DNA of 64,000 nucleotides from Acidovorax sp. Leaf191 (GTDB taxonomy: Bacteria; Pseudomonadota; Gammaproteobacteria; Burkholderiales; Burkholderiaceae_C), in contig NZ_LMPT01000024.1 in the NCBI RefSeq assembly GCF_001424425.1, positions 2,289 to 66,288 on the forward strand, given 5' to 3'. Below are positions 1-9,300 of this stretch, in pieces. A program made the translations under genes and the position numbers. Position 1 is the first letter of the stretch. The number at the start of each line of letters is the position of its first letter. Below the pieces are notes generated by a model. The model ran no database searches. It had not been told where the DNA came from and saw only the letters and a list, made by a program, of their open reading frames with translations.

Positions 1-1
1 A

Positions 2-751
2 TACGGCACCTGGGGCGAGGTCGAGCAGGAGTACAACCCCCACCGCATCCATCAACCCATCCGCTTTCAGGGGCAGCAGCTTGATGCGGAGACCGGGCTG
101 CATTACAACCGGTTCCGGTATTACGATCCGAGGGTGGGACGGTATGTGACGCAAGATCCTATTGGCTTAAGGGGCGGATTAAATTCATTTACATATTCAA
201 ATAACAACATAAATATTTATACAGACCCACTAGGCTTGAAATCTAGAATGTGTTGTCGAAAAATACCGAATGTGCCCGCCAGTCATTGTTCCATTGAGAC
301 GATTGATGATGTCTCCGGAGAAAGAAAAACAACTGGATTGTTTGGTGGCGGCATAGCAGGCGCACCAGATTCAAAGAATAGTGGGTGCGCTCTTATCTAT
401 AAAAATCATCATTTTGACAAGCAGGCGGGTGGAGATGACACCAAATGCGGAGATTGGACATCTGGGAAAGATGATTGCGTCAACAAATCTGCCGGCGATT
501 ATTCAAACCCCTCAATTTATTCAGCCACAATGGGGCCAAACAGCAATACTTTTGCTTTTTCAATAGCAGGCAAGTGCGGCATTTCCTCCCCAAGCAACAT
601 TCCTGGCCTGGGTGGTGCATGGGGATCATCAGGAGCGCCAGCAGGCGCTTACCCTGGGGTGCCCCAAACATCAGGACCACAGCTAAATTACCCTCAAACT
701 ACATGCCCTGAAGCAACTCCCACATACGCGCAAGAGCAAAATGGTGGATAA
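2..751 (+). CDS. RHS-repeat protein, C-terminal end with variable tip (5' end outside window)
   Basis: The frame is open from base 2, so only the last 249 codons are here. The first 80 or so residues are typical RHS core end: HYNRFRYYDP, GRYVTQDPIGL and the closing DPLGL motif. RHS proteins are shell-forming toxin carriers whose variable tip follows this motif. After DPLGL come about 170 residues with eight cysteines and a Gly/Pro/Ser-rich end (IPGLGG, GAPAGAYPG). I do not recognise this tip as a known toxin fold. GC content falls sharply near position 175, just before the core ends, which fits exchange of the tip by recombination. The many cysteines suggest a disulfide-bonded domain acting outside the cytoplasm (inference). 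The small gene 21 bp downstream is the likely immunity partner. Confidence 0.85.
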   Translation, partial: YGTWGEVEQEYNPHRIHQPIRFQGQQLDAETGLHYNRFRYYDPRVGRYVTQDPIGLRGGLNSFTYSNNNINIYTDPLGLKSRMCCRKIPNVPASHCSIETIDDVSGERKTTGLFGGGIAGAPDSKNSGCALIYKNHHFDKQAGGDDTKCGDWTSGKDDCVNKSAGDYSNPSIYSATMGPNSNTFAFSIAGKCGISSPSNIPGLGGAWGSSGAPAGAYPGVPQTSGPQLNYPQTTCPEATPTYAQEQNGG

Positions 752-772
752 CCAACGAGAGATATATAAATA

Positions 773-1255
773 ATGCAAAAATGCAAATCTCACGCAAATT
801 TACCAAAAGCCAAAAATCAAAATATAAAAATAATAGCAATAGCACTAATTTTAGCAGAGCAGTCTATCTCAATGGGTGCGGAAGCTTGCACACATTGGAA
901 AGAAGTCTCCGATAAATTTACAATGCAAAAATCCAAATTTACGCTGATAACAAACAATAGCGAAGCAATTGAATTAAGTTATCTCAAAAAAATTGATAAT
1001 CAAATTTATTTAAAGGAACTAAAAAGTTTCCAAAAAATTAGTTTAGAAGATGCACTACTGGGACTCAAAATGCAAAATTTGGAATTCCATTTCCCATTAA
1101 CCAGTAAAGACTGCTTGAAAATTGGTGATGTTATAAAAAAGAAAATTAATGGCTTCGAAATTACCATAACACACCCCCAAGAAAATTATTTCTTATCTTT
1201 TGTGGAAAATAACAAAAAAACAATCTCCGACGCCATTTTAGAGATTGAGAAATAA
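773..1255 (+). CDS. small exported protein, putative immunity protein of the RHS tip
   Basis: This encodes 160 residues, AT-rich and Lys/Asn-rich like the RHS tip and unlike everything to its right. A hydrophobic stretch at residues 18-28 (IKIIAIALILA), preceded by lysines and followed by SMGAEAC, looks like a signal peptide, so the mature protein would be periplasmic or membrane-anchored. Two cysteines remain after the predicted cleavage site (C39 and C114), enough for one disulfide. I recognise no family. Its position directly after an RHS tip is the usual place for an immunity gene, and export of the immunity protein would imply a toxin acting in the periplasm. That role is inferred from context only. 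Confidence 0.6.
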   Translation: MQKCKSHANLPKAKNQNIKIIAIALILAEQSISMGAEACTHWKEVSDKFTMQKSKFTLITNNSEAIELSYLKKIDNQIYLKELKSFQKISLEDALLGLKMQNLEFHFPLTSKDCLKIGDVIKKKINGFEITITHPQENYFLSFVENNKKTISDAILEIEK

Positions 1256-1590
1256 AATATAAAATAGCATACACACTCAATGGCAAAAAATACCTGGTAT
1301 TGAGACCGCAACGAAAATCAATTGGCTTGGCAAACCAAAATCATCAAGCCACTTGCAATAGCATGCAAAGAAGAAGCCGAAGCCACGCTGGCAACTTCTA
1401 GATAGACCGCATCCGCACGCCAGAACCACGGTGACTGGACCGCACACAGCGCGGTGGCGCCAGGAAAATTGGATATCTTGTTCTGGTCACGTTGGTACAT
1501 AAGACGGTGCCTGCGCCAAAATTGACCCCGATCAACTCCGGCACCAAGGGCTTGCCCCGCGAAGCGAAGCCCATGCGGCAAAATCACCCC
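1256..1590. other. intergenic region, no gene seen
   Basis: About 335 bp between the putative immunity gene and moaA. The left part is AT-rich and GC content rises toward moaA, so the edge of the exchangeable RHS module probably lies here. Reading frames that cross it on the minus strand are antisense to moaA. I see no clear promoter, RNA gene or terminator. Confidence 0.5.
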
Positions 1591-2727
1591 ATGGCCGAAC
1601 GAGTGATCCCCCTGGTGGACCAACGCATCGCCGCTCTGGCGGCGAAGGTGCCGTTGCACGCCTCTGTGCCCACCGGGCTGCTCACCGACACGCTCGGCCG
1701 GCCGCTGCGGGACCTGCGCATCAGCGTGACGGACCGCTGCAACTTCCGCTGCAACTACTGCATGCCCAAGGAAGTTTTCGACAAGGACTACCCCTACCTG
1801 CCACACGGCGCCCTGCTCAGCTTTGAAGAGATCACGCGGCTGGCGCGGCTCTTCCTGGCGCATGGCGTGCGCAAGATCCGCCTGACCGGCGGCGAGCCGC
1901 TGCTGCGCAAGAACCTCGAAGCCCTGGTGGCGCAACTGGCCGAGTTGCGCACCGTGGATGGCCTGCCGCCCGACCTGACGCTCACCACCAACGGGTCGCT
2001 GCTCGCGCGCAAGGCCCGGGCCCTGAAGGACGCGGGCCTGAACCGCGTGACCGTGAGCCTCGATGGGTTGGACGATGCGGTGTTCCGCCGCATGAACGAT
2101 GTGGACTTTCCGGTGGCGGACGTGCTGGCCGGCATCGAGGCGGCGCACGCGGCGGGCCTCTCGCAAATCAAGGTGAACATGGTCGTCAAGCGTGGCACCA
2201 ACGACCACGAGGTGCTGCCCATGGCGCGCCACTTCCGGGGCACGGGCACCACGCTGCGCTTCATTGAATACATGGACGTGGGCGCCACCAACGGCTGGCG
2301 CATGGACGAGGTGCTGCCATCGGCCGAACTGATCGAGCGCCTGCGCGCCGAGCTGCCGCTGGTGCCGCTCGACCACACGTCCCTGGGCGAAACCGCCGAG
2401 CGCTGGGGTTACGCCAACGCCGCTGGCGAGCACGACCCGCGCCTGGGCGAGGTCGGCGTGATCAGCAGTGTGACCCAGGCGTTTTGCCACGACTGCAACC
2501 GCGCGCGCCTGTCCACCGAAGGCAAGCTCTACTTGTGCCTCTTCGCCACCCAGGGCTACGACCTGCGCACCTTGCTGCGCGGTGGTGCCAGCGACGAGGC
2601 CATCGCATCGGCCATCGCCCCCATCTGGCAGCAGCGCACCGACCGCTATTCGGAGCTGCGCAGCAGCCTGCCTGCGGACACGGGCGGCGGTGCTCGCCGG
2701 GTGGAGATGAGTTACATCGGTGGATGA
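1591..2727 (+). CDS. moaA: GTP 3',8-cyclase MoaA (molybdenum cofactor biosynthesis)
   Basis: This radical-SAM enzyme carries out the first step of molybdopterin synthesis, turning GTP into 3',8-cyclo-GTP, which MoaC converts to cyclic pyranopterin phosphate. The N-terminal 4Fe-4S motif CNFRCNYC is present, followed by the SAM-binding TGGEPLLR. The second cluster is seen in FCHDCNRARLS with a further Cys in LYLCLF. The protein ends in the conserved Gly-Gly tail (SYIGG). I start at ATG 1591 (MAERVIPL), giving 378 aa; ATG 1573 and an upstream TTG are alternatives, and no strong ribosome site decides between them. It is the first of the Moco genes moaA, mobA and moeA on this strand. Confidence 0.95.
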   Translation: MAERVIPLVDQRIAALAAKVPLHASVPTGLLTDTLGRPLRDLRISVTDRCNFRCNYCMPKEVFDKDYPYLPHGALLSFEEITRLARLFLAHGVRKIRLTGGEPLLRKNLEALVAQLAELRTVDGLPPDLTLTTNGSLLARKARALKDAGLNRVTVSLDGLDDAVFRRMNDVDFPVADVLAGIEAAHAAGLSQIKVNMVVKRGTNDHEVLPMARHFRGTGTTLRFIEYMDVGATNGWRMDEVLPSAELIERLRAELPLVPLDHTSLGETAERWGYANAAGEHDPRLGEVGVISSVTQAFCHDCNRARLSTEGKLYLCLFATQGYDLRTLLRGGASDEAIASAIAPIWQQRTDRYSELRSSLPADTGGGARRVEMSYIGG

Positions 2728-2732
2728 AGTGA

Positions 2733-2830
2733 AGCGCCCTCTGAGCCACCTTCGGCGTCTGCCCGCGCTCTCGCTGCGTGCGGCAGGGGGGCGCACCCGG
2801 TGGCCTGGCGGAGTCGGTTGCACGGGTGCA
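2733..2830. repeat. post-gene intergenic repeat, family 2 (divergent copy)
   Basis: Directly after moaA lies a GC-rich stretch with the layout seen at five other gene ends in this window: a CCCTCTGAG..CCTTCGGCG.. arm, a CTCTCGCTGCG core, a poly-G step (GGCAGGGGGGCGC) and a GGTGGCCTGGCGGAG end. It is the most diverged copy. It probably folds at the mRNA 3' end. Copies also lie near 16563, 18519, 22118, 27465 and 32129. Confidence 0.5.
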
Positions 2831-2892
2831 CTGGCCCGGCCGCGTTCCAAGATCACGCGAAGCACCCGTCTGAGTTTCTTTGAAGATCACGA

Positions 2893-3525
2893 ATGATTGA
2901 TACCCAAGACATCACCGGCCTCGTGCTGGCCGGCGGCCGGGGCTCCCGCATGGGCGGGGTCGACAAGGGCCTGCAGAACTTTCGCGGCCTGCCGCTGGCG
3001 CTGCACACGCTGATGCGGCTGCAGATGCAGACCGGGTCCACCATGGTCAATGCCAACCGCAACCTGGCCGCGTACGAGGCGTTCGGTGCGCCGGTGTGGC
3101 CCGATGTGCTGGCCGACTATGCGGGGCCGCTGGCGGGCTTTCTGACGGGGCTGGAGCGCTGCGAAACACCGTGGCTGCTGACCGTGCCGTGCGACACGCC
3201 CCTGTTTCCGCTGGACCTGGCAACCCGCCTGGCCGCTGCCGCCAGCGAGCAGGACGCCGAGATCGCCATGGCCTGCGCGCCCGAGGACGACGGCCAGGGC
3301 CGCATCACCGTCCGCCCGCAGCCGGTGTTCTGCCTGCTGCGCGTGGAGCTGCTGGAAAGCCTGGTGGCCTTCACGCAGGCCGGTGGCCGCAAGATCGACG
3401 CGTGGACCGGCCAGCACCGCTGTGCCTTGGTGCCGTTCGATCAGCCTGGGGATGACGCGCAAGCGTTCTTCAACGCCAACACCCTGGCCGCGTTGCATGC
3501 GCTGGAGGGCACGGCGGGGCGCTGA
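2893..3525 (+). CDS. mobA: molybdenum cofactor guanylyltransferase MobA
   Basis: MobA transfers GMP from GTP to molybdopterin to make the bis-MGD cofactor of DMSO-reductase-family enzymes. The protein has 210 aa. The nucleotide-binding signature LAGGRGSRMGGVDKG is near the N-terminus (about residues 11-26). The GPLAGFLTGL and PCDTPLFP motifs that follow are typical of the family. It lies 165 bp downstream of moaA with the repeat between them, so it may share transcription with moaA or start separately. Confidence 0.95.
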   Translation: MIDTQDITGLVLAGGRGSRMGGVDKGLQNFRGLPLALHTLMRLQMQTGSTMVNANRNLAAYEAFGAPVWPDVLADYAGPLAGFLTGLERCETPWLLTVPCDTPLFPLDLATRLAAAASEQDAEIAMACAPEDDGQGRITVRPQPVFCLLRVELLESLVAFTQAGGRKIDAWTGQHRCALVPFDQPGDDAQAFFNANTLAALHALEGTAGR

Positions 3526-3597
3526 GTTGCCGCGCCTGCACGAACGGCCCTCCCCTTCTCTGGTTTGCACCCCAACCATCCCCCGCTTTTTTGCCCC

Positions 3598-4212
3598 ATG
3601 CCCACTCCCCACAGCGCAGGCACCGCAGCGACGTCGATTCCGGTGGCGACTACTGCCGCCCAGCCTGCGGCGGTACGCATCCGCGCACTCACAGCGGCCG
3701 ACGCCGTGCCCTACAAGGCGGTGCGCGATGAAGCGCTGCGCACGGCACCCGACGCCTTCACCTCGGACTACGCGTCGTCCATCGGCCGCGCGGCCAAGGA
3801 ATACGCCGGGCGCTTCGGGCCGGTGGCATCGGGCACGTTTTTTCTCGGTGCGTTCGATGCCACCGGCCGGTTGCTCGGCTGCGTGGGCTGCGAGCGCGAG
3901 CAGCGGACCCAGCAGCGCCACTGCGCCAGCGTGGTGGGCATGATGGTGGCGCCCGGTGCGCAGCGCCAGGGCATCGGGCGGCAGCTGATTGCAGCCTGCG
4001 TGTTGGCTGCGCGCCAGGTCCCCGGCCTCACGCAGCTGGTGCTCACGGTGACCGCGTCGAACACCCATGTGGTGCGGCTGTACGAGCAGGCGGGCTTTCA
4101 TGCCTGGGGCCTGCTGCCGCGCGCCGTGATCGTCGACAACGTGGCGTACGACAAGCTGCACATGCTGCTTTTGCTGACCTCCGACCCCTTTCCCGCCTGC
4201 CGCTCCCGGTGA
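3598..4212 (+). CDS. GNAT-family N-acetyltransferase
   Basis: This encodes 204 aa from ATG 3598 (MPTPHSAG). The N-terminal 35 residues are low-complexity Ala/Thr. The GNAT fold follows: VRIRALTAADAVPYKAVRDEAL at the first strand and helix, then the acetyl-CoA loop VAPGAQRQGIGRQLI (motif A, R/Q-x-x-G-x-G/A), and the closing TASNTHVVRLYEQAGF. The substrate cannot be told from sequence. It lies between mobA and moeA with gaps of about 70 bp on either side, so it is probably co-transcribed with them, but I know of no acetylation step in Moco synthesis. It may modify an unrelated small molecule or protein N-terminus. Confidence 0.85.
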   Translation: MPTPHSAGTAATSIPVATTAAQPAAVRIRALTAADAVPYKAVRDEALRTAPDAFTSDYASSIGRAAKEYAGRFGPVASGTFFLGAFDATGRLLGCVGCEREQRTQQRHCASVVGMMVAPGAQRQGIGRQLIAACVLAARQVPGLTQLVLTVTASNTHVVRLYEQAGFHAWGLLPRAVIVDNVAYDKLHMLLLLTSDPFPACRSR

Positions 4213-4279
4213 CGCGACATCCTGTGACGATTGCCGCGCGGCATACGCGACTGATTGATTGATTGTTTGTTTGCTGCCC

Positions 4280-5677
4280 ATGAAGACCATTGCCCAGATC
4301 GCTGCTGAACTTCAGGGCTACGACCCGCAGGCGCTCAAAGCCTCCGATGTGAACGCGTTCCTGGAGCGCCTGGTCGAGCCCGTGCAGGACACCGAGGAGC
4401 TGCCGCTTTTCAACGCACTGGGCCGCGTACTGGCCCGCGATGTGGTATCGCCCATCAGCGTGCCGCCGCACGACAACTCCGCCATGGACGGCTACGCCTT
4501 CGCAGGCGCGCAGCTGGTAGCGGGCCAGCCCCTGGCGCTGCGTGTGGTGGGCACGGCGTTGGCGGGCAAGGCGTGGACGGGCAACGTGGCAGCCGGTGAA
4601 TGCGTGAAGATCATGACCGGCGCGATCATGCCCGCGGGCCTGGACACCGTGGTGCCGCAGGAGTTCACGACCGCGTCTTCCGACACAGCCGGCAGCACAG
4701 CGGATAGTGGCCAGCGCATCAGCATTGCGGCCGACGTGCTGCGCACCGGCGACAACCGCCGCTTCAAGGGCGAAGACCTGATGCAAGGCGGCGTGGCGCT
4801 GGCGCGTGGCGAGCTGCTCACGCCCGCAGCGCTGGGCCTGGTGGCCAGCCTGGGCCTGCCCACGGTGACGGTGTTCCGGCGCCTGCGCGTGGCGTACTTC
4901 TCGACCGGCGACGAGATCCTGAGCCTGGGCGAGCCGCCCCGCGAAGGCGCGGTGTACGACAGCAACCGCTACACCGTGTTCGGCCTGCTCACCCGCCTGG
5001 GCGTGGAGGTGATCGACCTGGGCGTGGTGCGCGACGAGCCCGCGCTGCTCGAAGCTGCCTTCCGCCAGGCCGCCGGGCAGGCGGACGCCATCATCACCAG
5101 CGGCGGCGTGAGCGTGGGCGAAGCCGACCACACCCGCACCATGATGAAGAAGCTGGGCGACGTGGCCTTCTGGCGCATCGCCATGCGCCCGGGCCGCCCC
5201 ATGGCGGTGGGCAGCATCAGCAATACGCCGCAGGGTACCCCATTTCAAGAAAAAACAGCCTCCACCGCACATCCAGCAAGCGCCAAAAGCTATAAAAATA
5301 ATAGCAACGGCAATGCCAGCGCAGGCGCCGTGCTGTTTGGCCTGCCGGGCAACCCGGTGGCGGTGATGGTCACCTTCCTCGCGTTCGTGCGCCCCGCCTT
5401 GCTGCGCATGATGGGCAGCACCCGCGCCGCGCCGCCCCTGCTGCGCGCCGTGTGCACCGAGCCCCTGCGCAAGAAGCCCGGCCGCACCGAATACCAGCGC
5501 GGCACCGTCACCACCGCCGCCGACGGTACGCTGCAGGTGTGCACCACGGGCAACCAGGGCTCGGGTGTGCTCAGCTCCATGGTGCAGGCCAACGGCCTGA
5601 TCGTGCTGCACCACGGCCAGGGCAACGTGGCGGTGGGCGACACGGTGGATGTGATGGTCTTTGAAGGCATGATCTGA
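4280..5677 (+). CDS. moeA: molybdopterin molybdenumtransferase MoeA
   Basis: MoeA inserts molybdate into adenylylated molybdopterin. From ATG 4280 (MKTIAQIAAEL) the protein is 465 aa, longer than the usual 400-420. The family motifs are intact: DNSAMDGYAF near the N-terminus, KIMTGAIMPAG, STGDEI, TSGGVSVGEAD and GLPGNPVAV. The extra length lies between GRPMAVGS and AVLFGLPGNPVA: an in-frame insertion of about 30 residues rich in Ser/Ala/Asn. This is encoded largely by a copy of the short interspersed repeat at 5250-5307. The insertion sits in a surface loop next to the active-site region, and the conserved motifs on both sides are unbroken, so the enzyme is probably functional. Confidence 0.95.
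   Translation: MKTIAQIAAELQGYDPQALKASDVNAFLERLVEPVQDTEELPLFNALGRVLARDVVSPISVPPHDNSAMDGYAFAGAQLVAGQPLALRVVGTALAGKAWTGNVAAGECVKIMTGAIMPAGLDTVVPQEFTTASSDTAGSTADSGQRISIAADVLRTGDNRRFKGEDLMQGGVALARGELLTPAALGLVASLGLPTVTVFRRLRVAYFSTGDEILSLGEPPREGAVYDSNRYTVFGLLTRLGVEVIDLGVVRDEPALLEAAFRQAAGQADAIITSGGVSVGEADHTRTMMKKLGDVAFWRIAMRPGRPMAVGSISNTPQGTPFQEKTASTAHPASAKSYKNNSNGNASAGAVLFGLPGNPVAVMVTFLAFVRPALLRMMGSTRAAPPLLRAVCTEPLRKKPGRTEYQRGTVTTAADGTLQVCTTGNQGSGVLSSMVQANGLIVLHHGQGNVAVGDTVDVMVFEGMI
5250..5307 (+). repeat. short interspersed repeat, family 1, in frame within moeA
   Basis: This runs from AAAACAGCC to GCTATAAAAATAATAGCAA. It matches the intergenic copy at 56870-56926 at both ends (AAAACAGgC start, CAAGCGC middle, AGCTATA..AATAGCAA end). 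The terminal arms GCTAT/ATAGC are complementary. It adds a Ser/Asn-rich loop to MoeA without breaking the frame. Confidence 0.7.
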
Positions 5678-5763
5678 CACAGCCATGGGGACATCGCTGG
5701 TGCAGAGCGCGCTCCCTCGCCATAACCTGTGTCCCAACTTTTCACTTCACTGGTTGAACCGCC

Positions 5764-6099
5764 ATGCCCTACACCGCCACACACCTTGCCCAGCCCCCTG
5801 CCCGCGAAGACATCGACAGCCTGACGGGCGCTGCCGTGCTGGAGTTCGGCACGCCCTGGTGCGGCCACTGCCAGCGCGCCCAGCCGCTGATCGAGGCTGC
5901 CTTGAAAGACCGCGCTGACGTCGCCCACGTGAAGGTCGAGGACGGCCCCGGCCAGCGCCTGGGCCGCAGCTTCAGCGTGAAGCTCTGGCCCACGCTGGTG
6001 TTCCTCAAGGACGGCAAGGAAGTGGAGCGGCTGGTGCGTCCGCAGGGCCAGCAGGACATTGCGGATGCCCTGCAGGCGGTTGCATCGCCGGCAGCATGA
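5764..6099 (+). CDS. thioredoxin-family protein with WCGHC active site
   Basis: This encodes 111 aa: a single thioredoxin fold with FGTPWCGHCQRAQPLIEAAL at the active site (about residues 27-46) and WPTLVFLKDGKEVERLVRPQ containing the cis-proline strand. The CGHC pair is more typical of oxidising or disulfide-exchange proteins than the CGPC of classical thioredoxin (compare trxA at 30269). There is no signal peptide, so it should be cytoplasmic. It follows moeA by 86 bp on the same strand. The partner is unknown; general thiol reduction or exchange is the safest reading. Confidence 0.85.
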   Translation: MPYTATHLAQPPAREDIDSLTGAAVLEFGTPWCGHCQRAQPLIEAALKDRADVAHVKVEDGPGQRLGRSFSVKLWPTLVFLKDGKEVERLVRPQGQQDIADALQAVASPAA

Positions 6100-6131
6100 T
6101 CCGACCTGGGGGTTGAAAAATCAAGGAAAAA

Positions 6132-6216
6132 CCGTTCACGCTGAGCCTGTCGAAGCGCTTCGCTGGGCTTCGACAAGTTCAGCCCGAACGGTACGGAAAG
6201 TTCAGCCCGAACGGTG
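6132..6216. repeat. inverted-repeat element, family 3 (CTTCGACAGGCTCAGC type)
   Basis: A left arm CCGTTCACGCTGAGCCTGTC (6132-6151) and a right arm GACAAGTTCAGCCCGAACGG (6172-6191) face each other. A third partial copy, GTTCAGCCCGAACGG, follows near 6200. Similar arms occur at 17829 and 37673. It lies between convergent genes. Confidence 0.7.
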
Positions 6217-6313
6217 CGGCATGATGGAATGCTCAGTCCGCACCCATGCTCCACCGACCCTGCCCCCCCCCACAGTTCTCACGCCGCACTGCCTATTCGA
6301 CCAGGCCGCGGCC

Positions 6314-6350
6314 AAAAACAAAAGGCCACGACGGGCCTTTTGTTTTTTCA
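6314..6350. terminator. bidirectional rho-independent terminator
   Basis: A perfect 14-bp stem, AAAAACAAAAGGCC (6314-6327) with GGCCTTTTGTTTTT (6334-6347), flanks a 6-nt loop and carries T-rich ends on both strands. It can end the thioredoxin-like transcript from the left and the efflux operon, whose last codon is at 6383, from the right. Confidence 0.85.
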
Positions 6351-6382
6351 TTCTGATAGGTCAGATCCATACGGCAAGGCGG

Positions 6383-9300
6383 CTACTTGCCGACGTAGTC
6401 GTGCATGTGCACTGCATGGGCGGGCTCTTCGGTCGCCACCGCCGTGTTGGCGCCCGGCACCGCGCGGCGTGCGAACAGCGTGTACATGGTGGGCACGACA
6501 AAGATGGTGAGCAGCGTGCCCAGCGACATGCCGCCCACGATGACCCAGCCGATCTGCATGCGTGTCTCGGCCCCCGCGCCGGTGGCCAGCGCCAGGGGGA
6601 TGGCGCCCAGCACCATGGCACCGGTGGTCATCAGGATGGGGCGCAGGCGCTGGGCCGAGGCCTTGACCAGCGCATCGACCATGTCCATGCCCTGCTCGCG
6701 CAGCTGGTTGGTGAACTCGACGATCAGGATCCCGTGCTTGGTGATCAGGCCCACCAGCGTGATCAGGCCGATCTGTGAATACACGTTGAGCGAGCCGCCG
6801 CTCCACTTGAGTGCCAGCAACGCGCCGATCATCGACAGCGGCACCGACACCATGATCACCAGCGGGTCGATGAAGCTCTCGAACTGCGCCGCCAGCACCA
6901 GGAAGATGAACACCAGCGCCAGCAAGAACACCACGCCGAGCGCGCCCTGCGAGCTCTTGAACTCGCGCGAGGTGCCGTTCAGGTCGGTCGTGTAGCCCGC
7001 GCGCAGCACCTTGGCGGCGGTGTCGTCCATGAACTTCAGCGCCTCGCCCAGCGAATACTCGGGCGACAGGTTGGCGGTGATGGTGGCCGAGCGGCGCTGG
7101 CCGAAGTGGTTCAGCTCGCGGGGGCTCACGCTCTCACGCACCTTGACCAGGCTGGACAGCGGGATCATCGCATCGTTGCGGCCGCGCACGTAGATGGTGT
7201 CGATGTTCTCCGGCGTGGTGCGGCCGCGTGCCTCCGTCTGCACGATCACGTCGTACTGCTCGGCATCGCGCTTGTAGCGCGTCACGGTGCGACCGCCCAG
7301 CATGGTCTCAATGGCCTTGGCCACCACGTCCACGCTCACGCCCAGGTCGGCCGCGCGCTCGCGGTTCACTTCGATGCGCAGCTCGGGCTTGTTCAGGCGC
7401 AGGTCGATGTCCGGGCCGACGATGCCGGGGTTCTGCGCGATCTCGGCCATGAAGGCGGTGGCCACCTGGTTGAGGTTTTCATAACTGTCGGACGTCTGGA
7501 TCACATACGTGAGCGGCCGTGCGCGAAAACCCTGACCCAGCGACGGCGGGGTGATGAGGAACGAGCTCACGCCCGGCAGCGTGCCCACCTTGGGCTGCAG
7601 CTCGCGGGCCAGCTCCAGCGTGGTGCGCTTGCGGTTTTCCCAGTCCACCGTGCGGTAGATGACGCTGCCCTGGGCCACCGTAGGATTGCCGATGTTGGCG
7701 AAGATGCGGTCGAACTCGGGGTATTGCTGCCCGAGCTTTTCCAGCTCCAGCGCGTAGCGGTTGGTGTAGTCGAGCGTGGCGCCGTCCGGCGCAGTGACGT
7801 TGACCAGCACCGTGCCGCGGTCCTCCAGCGGCGACAGCTCCTGGCGCATGGTGGGGTACACCAGCACCAGGGCCACGCCGCTCAAGGCCATGATGGCGAT
7901 CACGATCCAGCGCGCCTGGAAGATCGCGCCGCGAATGCGGCTGCCGCGCCCCGCGCCCTCCTGGCCCGCGCCGCCGCCCCAGCGGGCCGTCACGATCCAG
8001 CGCAGCAGTCGGCCGTAGGCGTCGGACAGCGCGGTGAGCCAGCGCTCCATGGAGCGGTCGAACCAGTTGGGCTTGGGGTTGTGCTTGAGCAGCAGCGAAC
8101 ACATCATGGGCGACAGCGTGAGCGCGACGAAGCCCGACACCACCACCGCCCCCGCCAGCGCCAGCGCAAACTCCACGAACAGCCGGCCCGTGCGGCCCGG
8201 CGTGAAGGCCAGCGGCGCATACACCGCCACCAGCGTGAGCGTCATGGCCACGATGGCAAAGCCGATCTCGCGCGCCCCCTTGATGGCGGCCGAGAACGGG
8301 TCGAGCCCTTCCTCGATGTGCCGGTAGATGTTCTCCAGCATCACGATGGCGTCGTCCACCACCAGGCCGATGGCCAGCACCAGCGCCAGCAGCGTGAGCG
8401 TGTTGATCGAAAAGCCCGCCAGCGACATCAGAGCGAAGCTGCCCACCAGGCTCACCGGGATGGTGATGATGGGGATGATGGACGCGCGCAGCGTGCGCAG
8501 GAAGACGAAGATCACCAGCGCCACCAGCACCACGGCTTCGATGATGGTGGAGTACACGCTCTTGATGGACCGGTCGATGAAGAGCGAGTTGTCGTTGGCC
8601 ACATCGATCACGATGTCCGGCGGCAGGTCGGTCTTGAGGACGGGCATCATCGCGCGCACACCCTGGGCCAGCTCCAGCGGGTTGGCCGTGGCCTGGCGGA
8701 TCACGCCGACCGAGATGGCCTCGCGCCCGTTCAGGCGCACGCGGCTGCGGTCGCTGGCGGCGCCCTCTTCCACCCGTGCCACGTCGCGGATGCGCACCGG
8801 AAACCCGTTGACCGTGCGGATCACCACCTCGGCAAACTGCCCAGGCGTGGCCAGGTCGGTCTGCGAGGTGACGCTGAACTCGCGCTGCTGCGACTCGATG
8901 CGGCCCGCGGGCAGCTCCAGGTTGTTCTTGCGGATGGCGTCTTCCACATCCTGCGTGGTCAAGCGGTACCCCGCCATGCGTTCGGGGTCGAGCCACACGC
9001 GCATGGCGTACTTGCGCTCGCCGTAGATGGGCACATCGGCCACGCCGGTCACCGTCTGCAGGCGCGGCTTGACGATGCGATTGACCAGGTCGTTGATCTC
9101 CAGCGGGCTGCGCGTGTCGCTGCTGAAGGCGAGCCACATCACGGGCGAGGCGTCGGCCTCGACCTTGGCGATGACGGGTTCGTCCACCGCGTCGGGCAGG
9201 CGGTTGCGCACGCGGGCCGTGCGGTCGCGCACTTCGGCGGCGGCGTTGTCGGCGTCCTTCTCCAGCCGAAAGCGCACGCTGATCTGGCTTTGCTCGGGGC

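Noticed and set aside
1256..1590. Possible Moco or other riboswitch before moaA
   Set aside because: I could not find a conserved core or paired stems of any riboswitch I know; a covariance-model search would be needed.
1318..2865. Long minus-strand open frame (515 codons) opposite moaA
   Set aside because: Antisense shadow of a clear gene in GC-rich DNA; Arg/His/Gly-rich translation with no recognisable motif.
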